DNA of 64,000 bases from Cladopsammia gracilis (GCA_022457155.1 JAJGOT010000020.1:1427501-1491500), one strand, 5' to 3'; positions 38,201 through 45,046 are shown, counted from the first letter of the stretch. The notes: generated by a model from the sequence alone, not told the origin. A program made the numbers and translations.

Positions 38201-41200
38201 TAGACAATATTTTATATTTTCTATATAGTCAATTAATCTTTTGTGCATAACCTTTTCAAGTATTTTAGAAAAACATGGAAGGACAGAGATAGATCTGTAA
38301 TTGGATAAAACGTTTTTATCTGATGTTTTATATACTGGAGTTTACCAATGCTATTTTCAAATCATCTGGGATCTTGCCAGTGGTAAATGTTAATTTATAA
38401 TATGGGACAATGGAATAGATATATATGGGGCGACGTATTTGATAACTTTGCTATTTATTTCATCAATACCACAGCTGGGTTAACATTCCATTTTATCGAT
38501 TATCTTTTTTACTTCATCACTAGTTGTGTTATATAAAAATATCGAGTCACTATAATTAAAAAAAATTTCCTTTGAGAAATTTACGAAATTCGTCAAAGTT
38601 GCGTTTCAATTTCTTAGCAAGATTGGGACCAACATTAACAAAAAACTCATTAAAATTATTTGCAATCAATTTAGGATCACTAATTTCTTCGTTGTTGTTA
38701 TTCAAAAAGCTCCCAGCAAGGGTTTCTTTGTTTTGTTTTTATCAAGTAATTCGTTGATGGTATTCCATGTTGATTTTATGTCATTTTGAGCTTGACTGAA
38801 TTTTTGACTATAATTCTTTTTAGCTATCCTTACCAGATGATTCAATTTATTACGGTACGTTTTGTAATCTTGTTCATTTTTTGGTGTTCGATTCTTTATA
38901 AAGTTTTTGTATAGTAATTCTTTCTTTATTGAAGATTTCTTTAAGCCGCTAGTTATCCACAAATTATCCTTTCTTTTGGGATTTTTTGACTTGCAAAGAC
39001 CTATTATATAATTCAAAGAACTCTTTCAAAAAGGCTTCTTGTTCATACGACCCTGTAGCGTCATTGCTCTGCGGTGTTGAATGCCAATCACAAGTTTCTA
39101 GTTTACTTGAAAAAGATTCTAGCGAATTTTGGTAATTGTTTCAGTTGTGAAGCCACCTGATTCTGGCAATTTGCGATGACAATTTGCTTCAGACATCAAA
39201 ATTAGAAGATGGTCAGATATATCATTAAATAAAATTCCACTTCTATGTCCTTCTCCACTTAAATTATTTGTAAAAAAGGTATCAATTAATGTGGCCGTAG
39301 ATCTTGTTATCTTTTTCTATAATTTCAAATGAACAACCTACCGACGTCGTTCGGAGGTTGAATTATAGTTTTATCGAAAACTACATTTATTAAGCTTTTT
39401 ATTGATAAATGTTCATATATAGTTTGTCATATTACTCTTGAAACGGGCGCGTGTACGAAGTTTTTACGAAGGATACCCGCGAAGGTTGGGAGTACCCTAA
39501 CTTGTTTTATTATACATTGGTGTCACTAGCTCGATTTTGATTGGCTATAAGCACGCGGCTAATTATTGCTTGCTGTTTCTGTTACGTCATACCTACAGAC
39601 AATGAATTTTATATATGTAGAAGTGACGTCATACCTACAGACAATAGTTTTATGCTGTGCATTGATCACTTTTTTGAGCGCGCTCTTGACTTTACAAGTG
39701 CAGCTCAGGAATATGCATAATAAAACAATTATTGGATTCGGTTTCGCATGATAGCGATAATTATCGAGGCCTCAAGTTGATAATTATCGCTATCATGCTC
39801 AACCTCATCCAATAATTGTTAAATAAACGTTTTGAAACAGACGAGTGGTCACGCAATAACCTGCGTTCAGGCCGATTTGTTTTAGTGATTGTGATTGATT
39901 GATTTATTAGTTTTTCCACTAAACGGTTTTTAAAAAACTAATTACAATAAAGAATACAATAAATATTAACATGTATTACATTAGAGTAAATTCGTATAAC
40001 CCGTGTTTTATATGCTAATGAGTGGCGTTATATTCTAATGGGCTGTGTACAATAAAACAAAGGGAATTGAGACGGCTGACTTTTTATTTGTTATAAAATT
40101 AAGTAAAATCTCACAGAAGCATTGCTAAGCGTATGCAAATTCAAACCAAGAGGTAACAATTCAAGCATTTCAGTAACAGCCTGTAAAAAACGAAACAAAG
40201 GACTATAAACATGTCGGGGCTCAAAATTCCAGCCTTAATTTAATTTGTGATTTTAGTCTAGCGTTTTATATTCAAACTCGAGCAAAGGAAAACGAAAACT
40301 GAATCATAAGTTGTTCTTTTTGTCAAAGACCACACGTCTATTGTTTTATTGTACACAGCTCATTAGAATATTACGTGGCTCATTAGCATATAAAACACGG
40401 GTTATACGAATTTACTCTATTACTAATTAAAAACTATTAAGAAATTCCTTTAAATGTCTCTTAAATAACTAATTACAATTAAAAAAATACAATAAATATT
40501 AAACATATATTGCATTACTAATTAAAAACTATAGAGAAATTCCTTTAAATGTCTCTTAATCGTGCAAGGAATATTGGTTTCAGGTAGAAAATATTGCCAA
40601 AATTGACCTTCTAACTAGGTAGGACATGTCCTTTCATTAGATAGAAGGCGGACGTTTTGCCGAGTTTTGCATCGATTTGCAGCCTGAATAAGCAATTGTT
40701 CCAATCTTCTCCACTTGGGAAATAAAACAATACATGCAACAAACTTGGCTCAAAAGTGATCATAGCCTATATAAGGGTGATGATATCCTATATAAGGGTG
40801 TCAAAACGATTTTTAAGTATAAAATTTACTGCAATATTCGGATTTTTCTTCAAATGGGCGGAAAAATTGATGAATGAAGTGACAAGAGCTACACAAGATG
40901 TCATCATTTTGACTTAAACTTTGTGTCGCGCAAAAGGATTTCTAAAATGCACATTGTGCAGCAAGTGACGTTGGAGAATTCTACAGAAAATGGTGCCCAG
41001 ACTATGCGCAGAACGACGGATTCTCAAGGTCTGCCAAAATGCTACAAGTAAGAGCTTTTGCGAGTTTTAGAGTCCTCATTTCGCGGTGCAGCTCGTGTCA
41101 GTTCGATTTCTCGCGCCGATTTTGATCATGAAAATTACAAATTATACAGAAGCAGCATAACAAAGAACAAGTGACAGGCTGTCAAATGGAATGGGGATAG

Positions 41201-42273
41201 ATAGTAGTGATAGTAGTAATGTAAAGCAAGTATAGTTCTGGACACGAAGAAAATCTAGTACTGAGGTAGATATATTTCTGGGATGGAGTGGAACACAATT
41301 ATGTTAGGAACACTTCTAAAATTTGCAAACAGCTTGCATAAATATTACGTAATCAATGAAAAAAAATCATACCTGTTTTACTACCGATTAAAACTTTTTT
41401 GTCTTTCAGGCCTCGGAAGAAGTTACTCGACAGCCTGGTAAGTTTCTCCCTTGGTTCCACTTTGTTTGCCCACCAGGGCTTTCTTTTGTCTTGGCCACGC
41501 TAAACCGTAGGACCATAGTCAAAATCTGGCCATGTGGACGTCACAGTGCATGCCCAACACTCCTAAAACAGCGAAGATATTAGACAAATCGTTATTGTTT
41601 GCTGTGGCTTGGGTTGTGATGTGTTTTTTTTTAATTTAATTCCACACGAGAACGCCCCCCCCCCCCTCCCCCCCCCCAACAGACACACACACACACACAC
41701 CTCAATTAGTACTTGGTCATTGATCGGCTTTTCCTACTGACTGATTGATTTACTGACTTATTGTTCGTTGGTCTCCTTATTTGTTTCATTTATTTATTGA
41801 TCTACTGCTTCAACGTCGTCAATTCATAGATGCTTTTCTGCCATCATGCAATGCAAAGCATTGATTGATTCATTCATTCATTCACTCTATCACTTATTTA
41901 TTTACTCATGCATGCATGTCTGCATGCGTTCATTCATTTATGCCGTCGTTCGTACGGTAATTAGAGGAATGTTTTTTTTTTTCGTTTTTTCTTTGTAGTT
42001 GCAGTTAAGGATGGCACTCCATCGTATCTTGAACTGGAAGGTCTGTCAGAAAAACTTCCCGAACACTGGGAAAAGCTAGGACTTCAACTAAACTTCGATG
42101 ATGCAAAGTTGAAAGGATTTCACAAAGATAATGAAAAAGTCGCTACGAAAACATATGCAATGCTGAAAGCATGGAAAGAAAGAGAAGGCTCCGATGCCAC
42201 TTACCGAGTTTTACATCAAGCATTATGTGACATTAACCGTAAAGATTTAGCGCAACGCTTATGTTGCCACTGA
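13923..42273 (+). CDS. DED-like/NB-ARC/TPR/ZU5-ZU5/UPA/Death protein, 11 exons
   Basis: Likely a cytosolic STAND-family immune or apoptosis sensor. The spliced model joins 13923-15609, 16897-18236, 19131-19185, 25411-25723, 29205-29551, 30220-30455, 31223-31512, 32820-33143, 35304-35463, 41410-41437 and 41999-42273. All are GT-AG introns and all phases match, giving 5055 nt and 1684 residues. Domains: DED-like about 13-83; NB-ARC about 115-455 with Walker [10 protein letters not shown] (141-149), Walker [10 protein letters not shown] (215-223) and a HPLM (447-450) MHD-like position; TPR about 610-840; Asp-rich linker about 1034-1100; ZU5 about 1133-1283; ZU5 about 1287-1425; UPA about 1430-1584; Death about 1603-1682. 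The C-terminal half matches the PIDD/UNC5 domain order. A split into two neighbouring genes at the 6.2-kb intron is the main alternative. Confidence 0.8.
16062..16325. mobile_element. MITE with GGACCATTATTTTTTTGACG-type ends (intron 1)
   Basis: The left end AAGGGACGTCCATTATTTTT and the right end CAAAAAAATAATGGTCCACC form imperfect TIRs. The interior repeats AAATTGTTTGC several times. The same family appears as two separated halves at 42474-42577 and about 44920-45046. Confidence 0.7.
16330..16455 (-). mobile_element. tRNA-derived SINE (minus strand)
   Basis: Read on the minus strand, TAGCTTAATTGGTAGAGCAT is a tRNA-like A-box region and GTTCCAGTTGAAA is a degenerate B box. These are followed by a non-tRNA body containing CAGGCTTTTTCGGGCTGG. 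It has no acceptor-stem pairing or CCA context, so it is a SINE and not a tRNA gene. Confidence 0.6.
16897..18236 (+). CDS. exon 2: TPR (kinesin-light-chain-like) array
   Basis: Acceptor CGGTAG, donor GTAAGC; enters in phase 1 and leaves in phase 0 (446 codons plus the split Gly). It encodes residues 563-1009. Helical TPR repeats include [19 protein letters not shown], a second with YYQEAL and [13 protein letters not shown], and a third with [20 protein letters not shown]. The last 150 residues are charged helices ending KYQDLLQ. In NB-ARC/TPR proteins this part is thought to sense ligand or hold the switch closed. Reading past the donor stops after three codons. Confidence 0.9.
19131..19185 (+). 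CDS. exon 3: 55-nt linker exon
   Basis: Acceptor GTGCATTTAG and donor GTACTT. It encodes the basic peptide [18 protein letters not shown] plus one base. It is the piece that converts the phase-0 end of exon 2 into the phase-1 start required by the Asp-rich exon, so the fusion of the two halves depends on it. Short exons are hard to prove by eye, hence the lower confidence. Confidence 0.6.
19799..21240 (-). mobile_element. BEL/Pao LTR-retrotransposon fragment (RNase H to integrase)
   Basis: Minus-strand reading gives Pao-type RNase H sequence ([23 protein letters not shown]; 20591-21187), the connecting region (20280-20636, with [18 protein letters not shown]) and an integrase core piece ([18 protein letters not shown]; 19799-20119). 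Frames are broken between the parts and no LTRs are seen, so it is a dead copy inside intron 3. Confidence 0.8.
21850..23040 (+). repeat. copy 2 of the 4905-5350 segment, split by a TTAA element
   Basis: Flanks 21850-22121 and 22848-23040 match the copy in the Pth2 intron at roughly 85 percent by eye. An exon-like stretch ends AAAAAG|GTAAGG near 21968, but this is not part of the gene model here. The origin of the segment (old transposon or segmental duplication) is unknown. Confidence 0.7.
22126..22847. mobile_element. 722-bp TTAA element with GGTTACAGTGTACCTTC tips
   Basis: Left tip GGTTACAGTGTACCTTC and right tip its complement, with TTAA on both sides (22122-22125 and 22848-22851). The paralogous segment at about 5203 has a single TTAA at the same place, so the boundaries are precise. 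No transposase is visible. Confidence 0.85.
23122..23549 (-). pseudogene. unrecognised minus-strand ORF fragments
   Basis: Two overlapping frames (23367-23549 and 23122-23394, minus) give protein-like sequence with [19 protein letters not shown] and, further on, [17 protein letters not shown]. Because one runs into the other with a frame change at about 23390, this looks like a broken ORF of a mobile element. I recognise no family. The second block is vaguely SAP-like, which I would not rely on. Confidence 0.3.
23800..23987. mobile_element. 188-bp MITE copy with ATAGGCCATTTGCACGATGA tips
   Basis: Nearly fully palindromic ends: ATAGGCCATTTGCACGATGA then CGTCATATGAC, mirrored at the right. A second copy lies at 45590-45774 with the same interior (GTGCAAATTAGGGCTATTG). 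It lies in intron 3 of the large gene. Confidence 0.85.
24467..25251. mobile_element. 785-bp TIR element with 141-bp tandem repeats and CCCTAA array
   Basis: Ends TGTCCAATACTCTCGACCTG and complement of TGTCCAATACTGTCGACCTG. Inside are about two and a half tandem units of 141 bp (unit starts 24537, 24678, 24819), each with CGACCCGAAAAAGAGAATTG. A short (CCCTAA)n run follows at about 24893-24916. Non-coding; in intron 3. Confidence 0.8.
24893..24916. repeat. interstitial telomere-type CCCTAA repeat
   Basis: About four units of CCCTAA, the complement of the TTAGGG telomere repeat used by cnidarians, located inside the TIR element above. Confidence 0.8.
25411..25723 (+). CDS. exon 4: Asp-rich linker
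   Basis: Acceptor GTTTAGCAG, donor GTGAGT; enters in phase 1 and leaves in phase 2. It encodes [17 protein letters not shown], then 28 consecutive Asp residues from a GAT/GAC microsatellite, then a Glu/Gln-rich tail ending DQYKRKIH. No domain. The microsatellite is expected to be length-variable. An upstream in-frame ATG at 25377 could serve as a start if the ZU5 half is a separate gene. Confidence 0.7.
26208..28480. mobile_element. 2.27-kb TTAA foldback with about 690-bp arms
   Basis: Left tip AGTGGCTCGACTGGGTTTTT and right end ...CAGTCGAGCCACC, with TTAA on both sides (26204-26207 and 28481-28484). The arms pair along 26208-26900 and 27800-28480 with moderate divergence, including GACGTCACTGTTTTTGCATT. 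The loop contains a second TTAA element (27259-27794). No coding sequence survives. In intron 4. Confidence 0.85.
27259..27794. mobile_element. 536-bp TTAA element with CCCTATTTTGC tips
   Basis: TTAA on both sides (27255-27258 and 27795-27798). Tips CCCTATTTTGCC and GCAAAATAGGG. It includes CATCTTGGATCCGCCAT, a motif whose complement is also seen, tandemly repeated, in the element at 52167. Nested inside the 26208-28480 foldback. Confidence 0.8.
29205..29551 (+). CDS. exon 5: first ZU5 domain
   Basis: Acceptor GATTGCAG, donor GTTTAA; enters in phase 2 and leaves in phase 1. It encodes residues 1132-1247. [12 protein letters not shown] followed by [18 protein letters not shown] is the ZU5 opening (G-x-GG-L...V-L-IP-GA). 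Later VSNVIEIS and [20 protein letters not shown] fit the remaining strands. ZU5 modules with UPA and Death occur in UNC5, ankyrins and PIDD. Confidence 0.85.
29664..29836. mobile_element. MITE with GAGTGTTTTCAC tips
   Basis: Left GAGTGTTTTCACATGACGTC; right complementary to GAGTGTTTTCACTCACGTGG. It includes a tandem duplication of a GGCGGCCAT-TTGGTGTCCCAA unit. In intron 5, about 110 bp after exon 5. Confidence 0.7.
29866..29940 (+). mobile_element. tRNA-derived SINE head (plus strand)
   Basis: A box TGGTGTAGTAGTTAGCGCTC and B box GGTTCGAGCC with the correct spacing for RNA polymerase III promoters. It lacks a plausible acceptor stem, so it is a SINE. Confidence 0.65.
29985..30168 (-). mobile_element. 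Ser-tRNA-like SINE (minus strand)
   Basis: On the minus strand CGTGGTCGAGTGGTTAAGGC is a Ser/Leu-type D arm, and the anticodon stem-loop reads CGGTCTTGAAATCCG (anticodon TGA, Ser). A degenerate T arm and an unrelated body follow. It is converging with the SINE at 29866. Confidence 0.65.
30220..30455 (+). CDS. exon 6: end of first ZU5, start of second ZU5
   Basis: Acceptor CTATTACAG, donor GTGGGC; enters in phase 1 and leaves in phase 0. Residues 1248-1326. [16 protein letters not shown] aligns with the HFS-x-F-V-V end of a ZU5 domain; the self-cleavage triplet HFS is KCS here (30294-30302). [20 protein letters not shown] starts the second ZU5. Confidence 0.88.
31223..31512 (+). CDS. exon 7: body of second ZU5 domain
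   Basis: Acceptor AATGGTTAG, donor GTATGG; enters in phase 0 and leaves in phase 2. Residues 1327-1422. [20 protein letters not shown] then TIQLPVSL is the central ZU5 sheet (G-P-h-x-h-P....F-KPV-h-hP). The end reads FQVKRFC, where PIDD/UNC5CL-type proteins have HFS (codons 31502-31510). Confidence 0.9.
31805..31975 (+). mobile_element. tRNA-derived SINE (plus strand)
   Basis: Contains CTAGTGGTTAGCGCATTG (A-box region) and TGATTTGAGCC (weak B box), then a body with CTCATGCGCAAAGCGGCATG. The complement of that body recurs at 55425-55500, so the family has at least two copies here. Confidence 0.55.
31976..32280 (-). mobile_element. retroelement 3' end bounded by (ATT)n
   Basis: Between two ATT microsatellites (31976-32021 and 32226-32273), the minus strand encodes [16 protein letters not shown] and [16 protein letters not shown], which I recognise as the C-terminal end commonly seen on cnidarian reverse-transcriptase ORFs. 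The AAT run downstream of it on the minus strand would be its tail. In intron 7. Confidence 0.5.
32820..33143 (+). CDS. exon 8: first part of UPA domain
   Basis: Acceptor TTCTTACAG, donor GTAAGT; enters in phase 2 and leaves in phase 2. Residues 1423-1530. Starts [14 protein letters not shown] and contains [18 protein letters not shown] then [20 protein letters not shown], matching the UPA opening (F-h-A-hh......L-h-hh.......). UPA folds onto Death or ZU5 in UNC5 and PIDD. Confidence 0.85.
33384..33620. repeat. foldback with Penelope-type hammerhead-like core
   Basis: Outer arms: TGAAGGGTACACTAAACTTT near 33410 mirrors the plus-strand CTGTACCCTTCAGTTTATTC at 33583. Minus-strand 33481-33456 reads CTGACGA, a GCCC/GGGC stem closing GAAT, then GAAACG: a consensus hammerhead ribozyme core. 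GCGAAACGTTTACGG recurs on the plus strand at about 33533. Penelope-like elements are known to carry such motifs in their terminal repeats. Confidence 0.5.
34000..35303. other. intron 8 remainder
   Basis: No exon or coding remnant recognised. There is an imperfect palindrome at about 35138-35228 (ATATCGCCTAATTTTAGCCG mirrored by GGTTAAGTATTAGGCGATAT). A retroelement-like A-rich tail lies at 33840-33990. Confidence 0.4.
35304..35463 (+). CDS. exon 9: second part of UPA domain
   Basis: Acceptor TTTTTTAACAG, donor GTAAGT; enters in phase 2 and leaves in phase 0. Residues 1531-1584: [20 protein letters not shown] followed by [20 protein letters not shown] and ending SLSVDRT. Strand-rich, as expected at the end of UPA. 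Confidence 0.82.
36661..37149. mobile_element. 489-bp element with AAGTCGTGAATA TIRs inside the LINE
   Basis: Perfect 12-bp termini AAGTCGTGAATA and TATTCACGACTT interrupt the LINE C-terminal coding frame. It contains a hairpin ACCTTAAAACCTTCGTGT and its complement at 36951-37001. Non-coding. Confidence 0.65.
37435..37562. mobile_element. hairpin MITE copy 1 (TTAGGCCCGGTTCAGACG)
   Basis: Almost perfect palindrome: ACGTCGAACTTCACATGTGC and complement around GCAAATGAGCAAGAACAA. A second copy is at 56651-56774. Inserted in the LINE. Confidence 0.85.
39725..39820. repeat. 96-bp palindrome
   Basis: ACAATTATTGGATTCGG at the left and its imperfect complement at the right, with an inner perfect hairpin GATAGCGATAATTATC. 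Just upstream, 39586-39654 carries the 19-mer CGTCATACCTACAGACAAT twice. Confidence 0.7.
39938..40560. repeat. tandem pair of AT-rich retroelement tails
   Basis: CTAATTACAAT...TACAATAAATATTAA followed by TTACTAATTAAAAACTAT and GAAATTCCTTTAAATGTCTC occurs twice, the first copy split by the element at 39982-40420. Confidence 0.7.
39982..40420. mobile_element. 438-bp TIR element with TAGAGTAAATTCGTATAACC tips
   Basis: Arms of about 75 bp, with GTGTTTTATATGCTAATGAG at the left mirrored near 40370. It interrupts the first of two tandem copies of a LINE-type tail. The second copy (about 40471-40560) shows the uninterrupted sequence GCATTACTAATTAAAAAC. Target duplication is TA or TTA; the sequence does not decide. 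Confidence 0.75.
41410..41437 (+). CDS. exon 10: 28-nt micro-exon
   Basis: Acceptor TGTCTTTCAG and donor GTAAGT, both strong. It encodes ASEEVTRQP plus one base, entering in phase 0 and leaving in phase 1, exactly as needed between exons 9 and 11. It links UPA to Death. Confidence 0.65.
41640..41960. repeat. poly(C), (AC)n and ATTC/TTCA-rich simple sequence
   Basis: C-rich tract at about 41657-41678, (AC)n at 41681-41700, then degenerate ATTCATTC/TTTATTTA and CATGCATG runs to 41945. Intron 10. Confidence 0.7.
41999..42273 (+). CDS. exon 11: Death domain and stop
   Basis: Acceptor CTTTGTAG, phase 1. It encodes residues 1594-1684. [20 protein letters not shown] then AYAMLKAW-type helices ([20 protein letters not shown]) and [14 protein letters not shown] form a complete six-helix Death domain with the conserved Trp (W1617) and KAW block. 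It ends CCH then TGA. Death domains recruit partner Death-domain adaptors, as RAIDD does for PIDD. Confidence 0.92.
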
Positions 42274-42322
42274 AAAATATGTCCTACTTTTTAGTCTGCA
42301 TGCATGTTGGATGACAAATTGC

Positions 42323-42347
42323 CTCTCTTCATTTGAAATGAGAGGTA
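42323..42347. other. 3' UTR hairpin
   Basis: CCTCTCTTCATTT and AAATGAGAGG can fold into a short stem 50 bp after the stop codon. Function unknown. The next AATAAA-like signal (about 42543) lies in a MITE. Confidence 0.35.
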
Positions 42348-42473
42348 TTACATTGTTAAACTAAACTAGCAGTCTATCACTAAGTTTGGATTTCCGAACG
42401 TAGGTGTCGTAACTAGAGGGACCCTAGGGTTACCTTTAGTTATTTTGATCGTTTTATCAGTGTATATTCTATT

Positions 42474-42577
42474 TAGGGATGGACCATTACGGGGGGGGGG
42501 GGGGGGGGGGGGATTTTGAAATAAATTGTATGCATGTAACAAATAAAGAAAACAAAATTGTTTGCTGAAAGTATGGC
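42474..42577. mobile_element. left half of the GGACCATTA MITE
   Basis: Starts TAGGGATGGACCATTACG, then a G run, then AAATAAATTGTATGC...GTTTGCTGAAAGTATGGC. This matches the first half of the intron-1 copy (16062-16325). The missing right half is at about 44920-45046 in the same orientation. Confidence 0.65.
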
Positions 42578-43070
42578 CTAACTACTGCAACTTTTATATA
42601 ACCTCAGTAACAAGAAGACATATTTCCTGGAAATCCTCACATGGGAAAGGAGTTCTGACCAATGGCTTCCTGCACCACCCCTCTGGAATTTCAAGTTTAA
42701 AAGACAATCCTTATTTTTATATAAAGGGCTTAAACCCTTGAAAAACAAAGCAAACTGACCCTTAATTTCCATTCCTGGTTTAAGTTGAGGTATGGATACA
42801 CAACTTCAGTCAGTATATAATGGATTTAATTACACTTATTGACCTTTAACAAACTACAGTGACAATTCTGTAATCGATCCACTCCATGTGAGAAATAAGA
42901 AGTTACACTTCAACTTTTTGTCAATGACTGTGAACAAGAACCAATAATCATTGAGCGACAACTAGTTGTCACTTCACATTTATACTGATAACTAAAAGGC
43001 ATTTCAACAACCCTATATGGGATTCCTGTAAACAACAAACATGTAAATTTACTTAGGAAGCTTAATCAAA

Positions 43071-43490
43071 GTGTATTTGGAAATACAGATGGTTAAAAAT
43101 ATTATAAGCGCGACGTTTCGGTTTCGTACTGACACCATTATCAAGCGAAAGGATGAAAGGAAGGATGAAAGGATTGAAGAACACAAAGGCACTTCATCTA
43201 GTATAGGCAAACACTACCGCACGACGCACGATTTAACACCTAAGGACATTACAAAGAACTTTAGTGTCTTGAAAAAGTGCCAAACTAAATTTGACTGCCT
43301 ATTGTATGAAATGCTCCTGATTAGAGAGCACAAGCCATCCCTAAACAAACAGTCAGATTCCCTTATGGCTAAGCTTTTTGTATAGAGTATGCAGATTTCC
43401 TTTCGCTTGTAAACGCGTCCTTTTTCTATCTTTCGCTTTCGCTTGATAATGGTGTCAGTACGACACCGAAACGTCGCGCTTATAATATTT
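43071..43490 (+). mobile_element. Penelope-like element 3' fragment (GIY-YIG C-terminus)
   Basis: The plus frame ending at 43385 gives GKHYRTTHDLTPKDI, NFSVLKKC, YEMLLIREHKPSLNKQSDSL: the C-terminal end of a Penelope-type GIY-YIG endonuclease. It is bounded by inverted sequences: TATTATAAGCGCGACGTTTC at about 43094, and its complement ending at about 43486 with GTGTCAGTACGACACC and GAAACGTCGCG, a degenerate hammerhead-like hairpin. Confidence 0.65.
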
Positions 43491-43989
43491 TTAAATTTAC
43501 TTAAGCTATGGAAATTTCATATTGTCCAACAGAGAAATTTGTTTTCAACATTCCTATATGGAATTCCTGTGAACAGCAAACTCCATGTATATGTGTTGGT
43601 TCAATTTTATTCATGGTTTAAATTTTATTTGCGTTTGTTTCAAACTCATCATATATAATACTATACCCAAAAACAAAAGAAAATATAATTTAAACCAAGG
43701 ACTAAATTGAACCACAACATATATCTAGATGTAATTAAATATAAATGAAAAGCACAAAAGCCTATTTTTTGCTCAATTTGATTTGTCATGTGATTTGTCA
43801 TGTGAAACAAATCAAGTCACATACAATCACATGAATAAAATCATATATTGGAATAATAAAATTGTCAGTGCGCAGTTTAAACATATTCTACATCAGTGTC
43901 ATCTGAGGCTGACTCAGAGTTTGTGTCTGAACCAGACTCATCAAAAACACACCACTGGTTTTCAAAATCATCAACACATAAAATCTTTT

Positions 43990-44506
43990 CACATCCTTGC
44001 TGTACACGTTTTTCTGTCTTCAGCTGACTTAATTTTCTTTTATGCACTGACCCCAGAAAGCTTCATGTTAGCAGTCTTCACATCCTCTTTTGAATTCTGG
44101 CCTTTAGAAGGCATGGATGTCTTGCTCTTATCTTTCTTTCTTTCCTCCTTTCGTTTGTTCTGTTCCTGTTTCCTCTTTTCAATGATCTTTTCAAACTTCT
44201 CGGTATCGAACATATCAGCAAAGGTTGCCTTGAGGTCATCTCAGCATTGGCGAGTGTACTTGAAGCAGTATCCTCGAGTGTTTGCAGTGATACAAGCTGT
44301 CCTAAACGAGTCATTTTTTTAAAGTCATACGAAGTAATTCTTTCTAGTGATGGACCTACAAACTCCCTAGCAAATACCTTTAATCTTTCTGTTTCCTCCT
44401 GGATTACACGACAAGACACCTTCTCGTTGCTTTCGCAAAAACCGAGGTACATTGTGCTAAGGCATGAGAATACAGTCGTATAGGGTGTTTGTGAAAGGAA
44501 TGCCAC
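43990..44506 (-). pseudogene. unrecognised coding-like minus-strand fragment
   Basis: The minus frame 44078-44506 encodes SCRVIQEETERLKVFAREFV followed by GPSLERITSYDFKKMTRLG, then shifts into a Lys/Arg/Glu-rich helix (EKRKQEQNKRKEERKKDKSK by frame change). It looks like a real but broken ORF. I do not recognise the family. Confidence 0.35.
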
Positions 44507-44823
44507 TCGTTGTACCCTTCAACGTCAGCATGCTAGTACGGAATGGACAACTTTCAGAAGCTAGCCAACTTCCTGATGACATACAGATAAAGGACGTGAC
44601 TGTTGTTGCTTCCTATAAGCTTTTTGGAGTTACTTATGGAAATGGAAGCCACTTCAAGTCGGCCATGTGTCTTCCCGGAAATGTCACATCGAAGTTTGGA
44701 TGGTATGAATATGACGGGTTGTGGGAATATCAGCAAAGAGGGTCAGGGCTTCGATACACCAACACCAAGCCAGCCACACCGTGTGGTTACAGCATGTCCT
44801 ATGCACTGTACGTACGCCAGTAG
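44464..44823 (+). pseudogene. ORF fragment with ubiquitin-protease-like end
   Basis: Encodes VTYGNGSHFKSAMCLPGNV and FGWYEYDGLWEYQQRGSGLR. The spacing G-xHF...GWY-YDG resembles the His box and end of USP-type cysteine proteases carried by some large mobile elements. No catalytic Cys part is present. It overlaps the minus-strand fragment at 43990-44506. Confidence 0.4.
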
Positions 44824-44919
44824 TTCTTAAAGGTATGTAAAGCTACTTCAAAAAAGGATTTTGGGGACCGCTAAAGCGTGCGCGCACAGAGCCTGACCTG
44901 ATTTAAAAAAAAATTGTTT

Positions 44920-45046
44920 GCAGGAAGACGGAGACACAAAAAATTGTTTGCAGCAGGAGCTGCATACAAATAAAATGTTTGCATGAGAAAATTTTCCAAC
45001 CCCCCCCCCCCCCCCCCCCCGTCAAAAAAATAATGGTCCATCCCTT
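44920..45046. mobile_element. right half of the GGACCATTA MITE
   Basis: AATTGTTTGCAGGAAGACGG, CAGCAGGAGCTGCATAC, a C run, then GTCAAAAAAATAATGGTCC. It matches the right half of the 16062-16325 copy. Together with 42474-42577 it may be one element split by about 2.3 kb. Confidence 0.6.

Larger units (their letters stand above)
36080..39350 (-). mobile_element. CR1/jockey-like LINE, degraded
   Basis: Read from 39350 down: endonuclease-end and linker sequence (38702-39016, [16 protein letters not shown]), an RT palm with FADDTNLF near 37810-37840, the post-[22 protein letters not shown] (37064-37336), and a C-terminal EYNTRKSKL (36354-36656). Many frameshifts. It is interrupted by a TIR element (36661-37149) and a hairpin MITE (37435-37562). 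In intron 9. Confidence 0.8.

Noticed and set aside
43783..44322. 179-residue plus-strand ORF with hydrophobic stretches
   Set aside because: Antisense of the coding-like Lys/Glu-rich minus-strand fragment; the hydrophobic runs come from complementing AAG/GAA codons.
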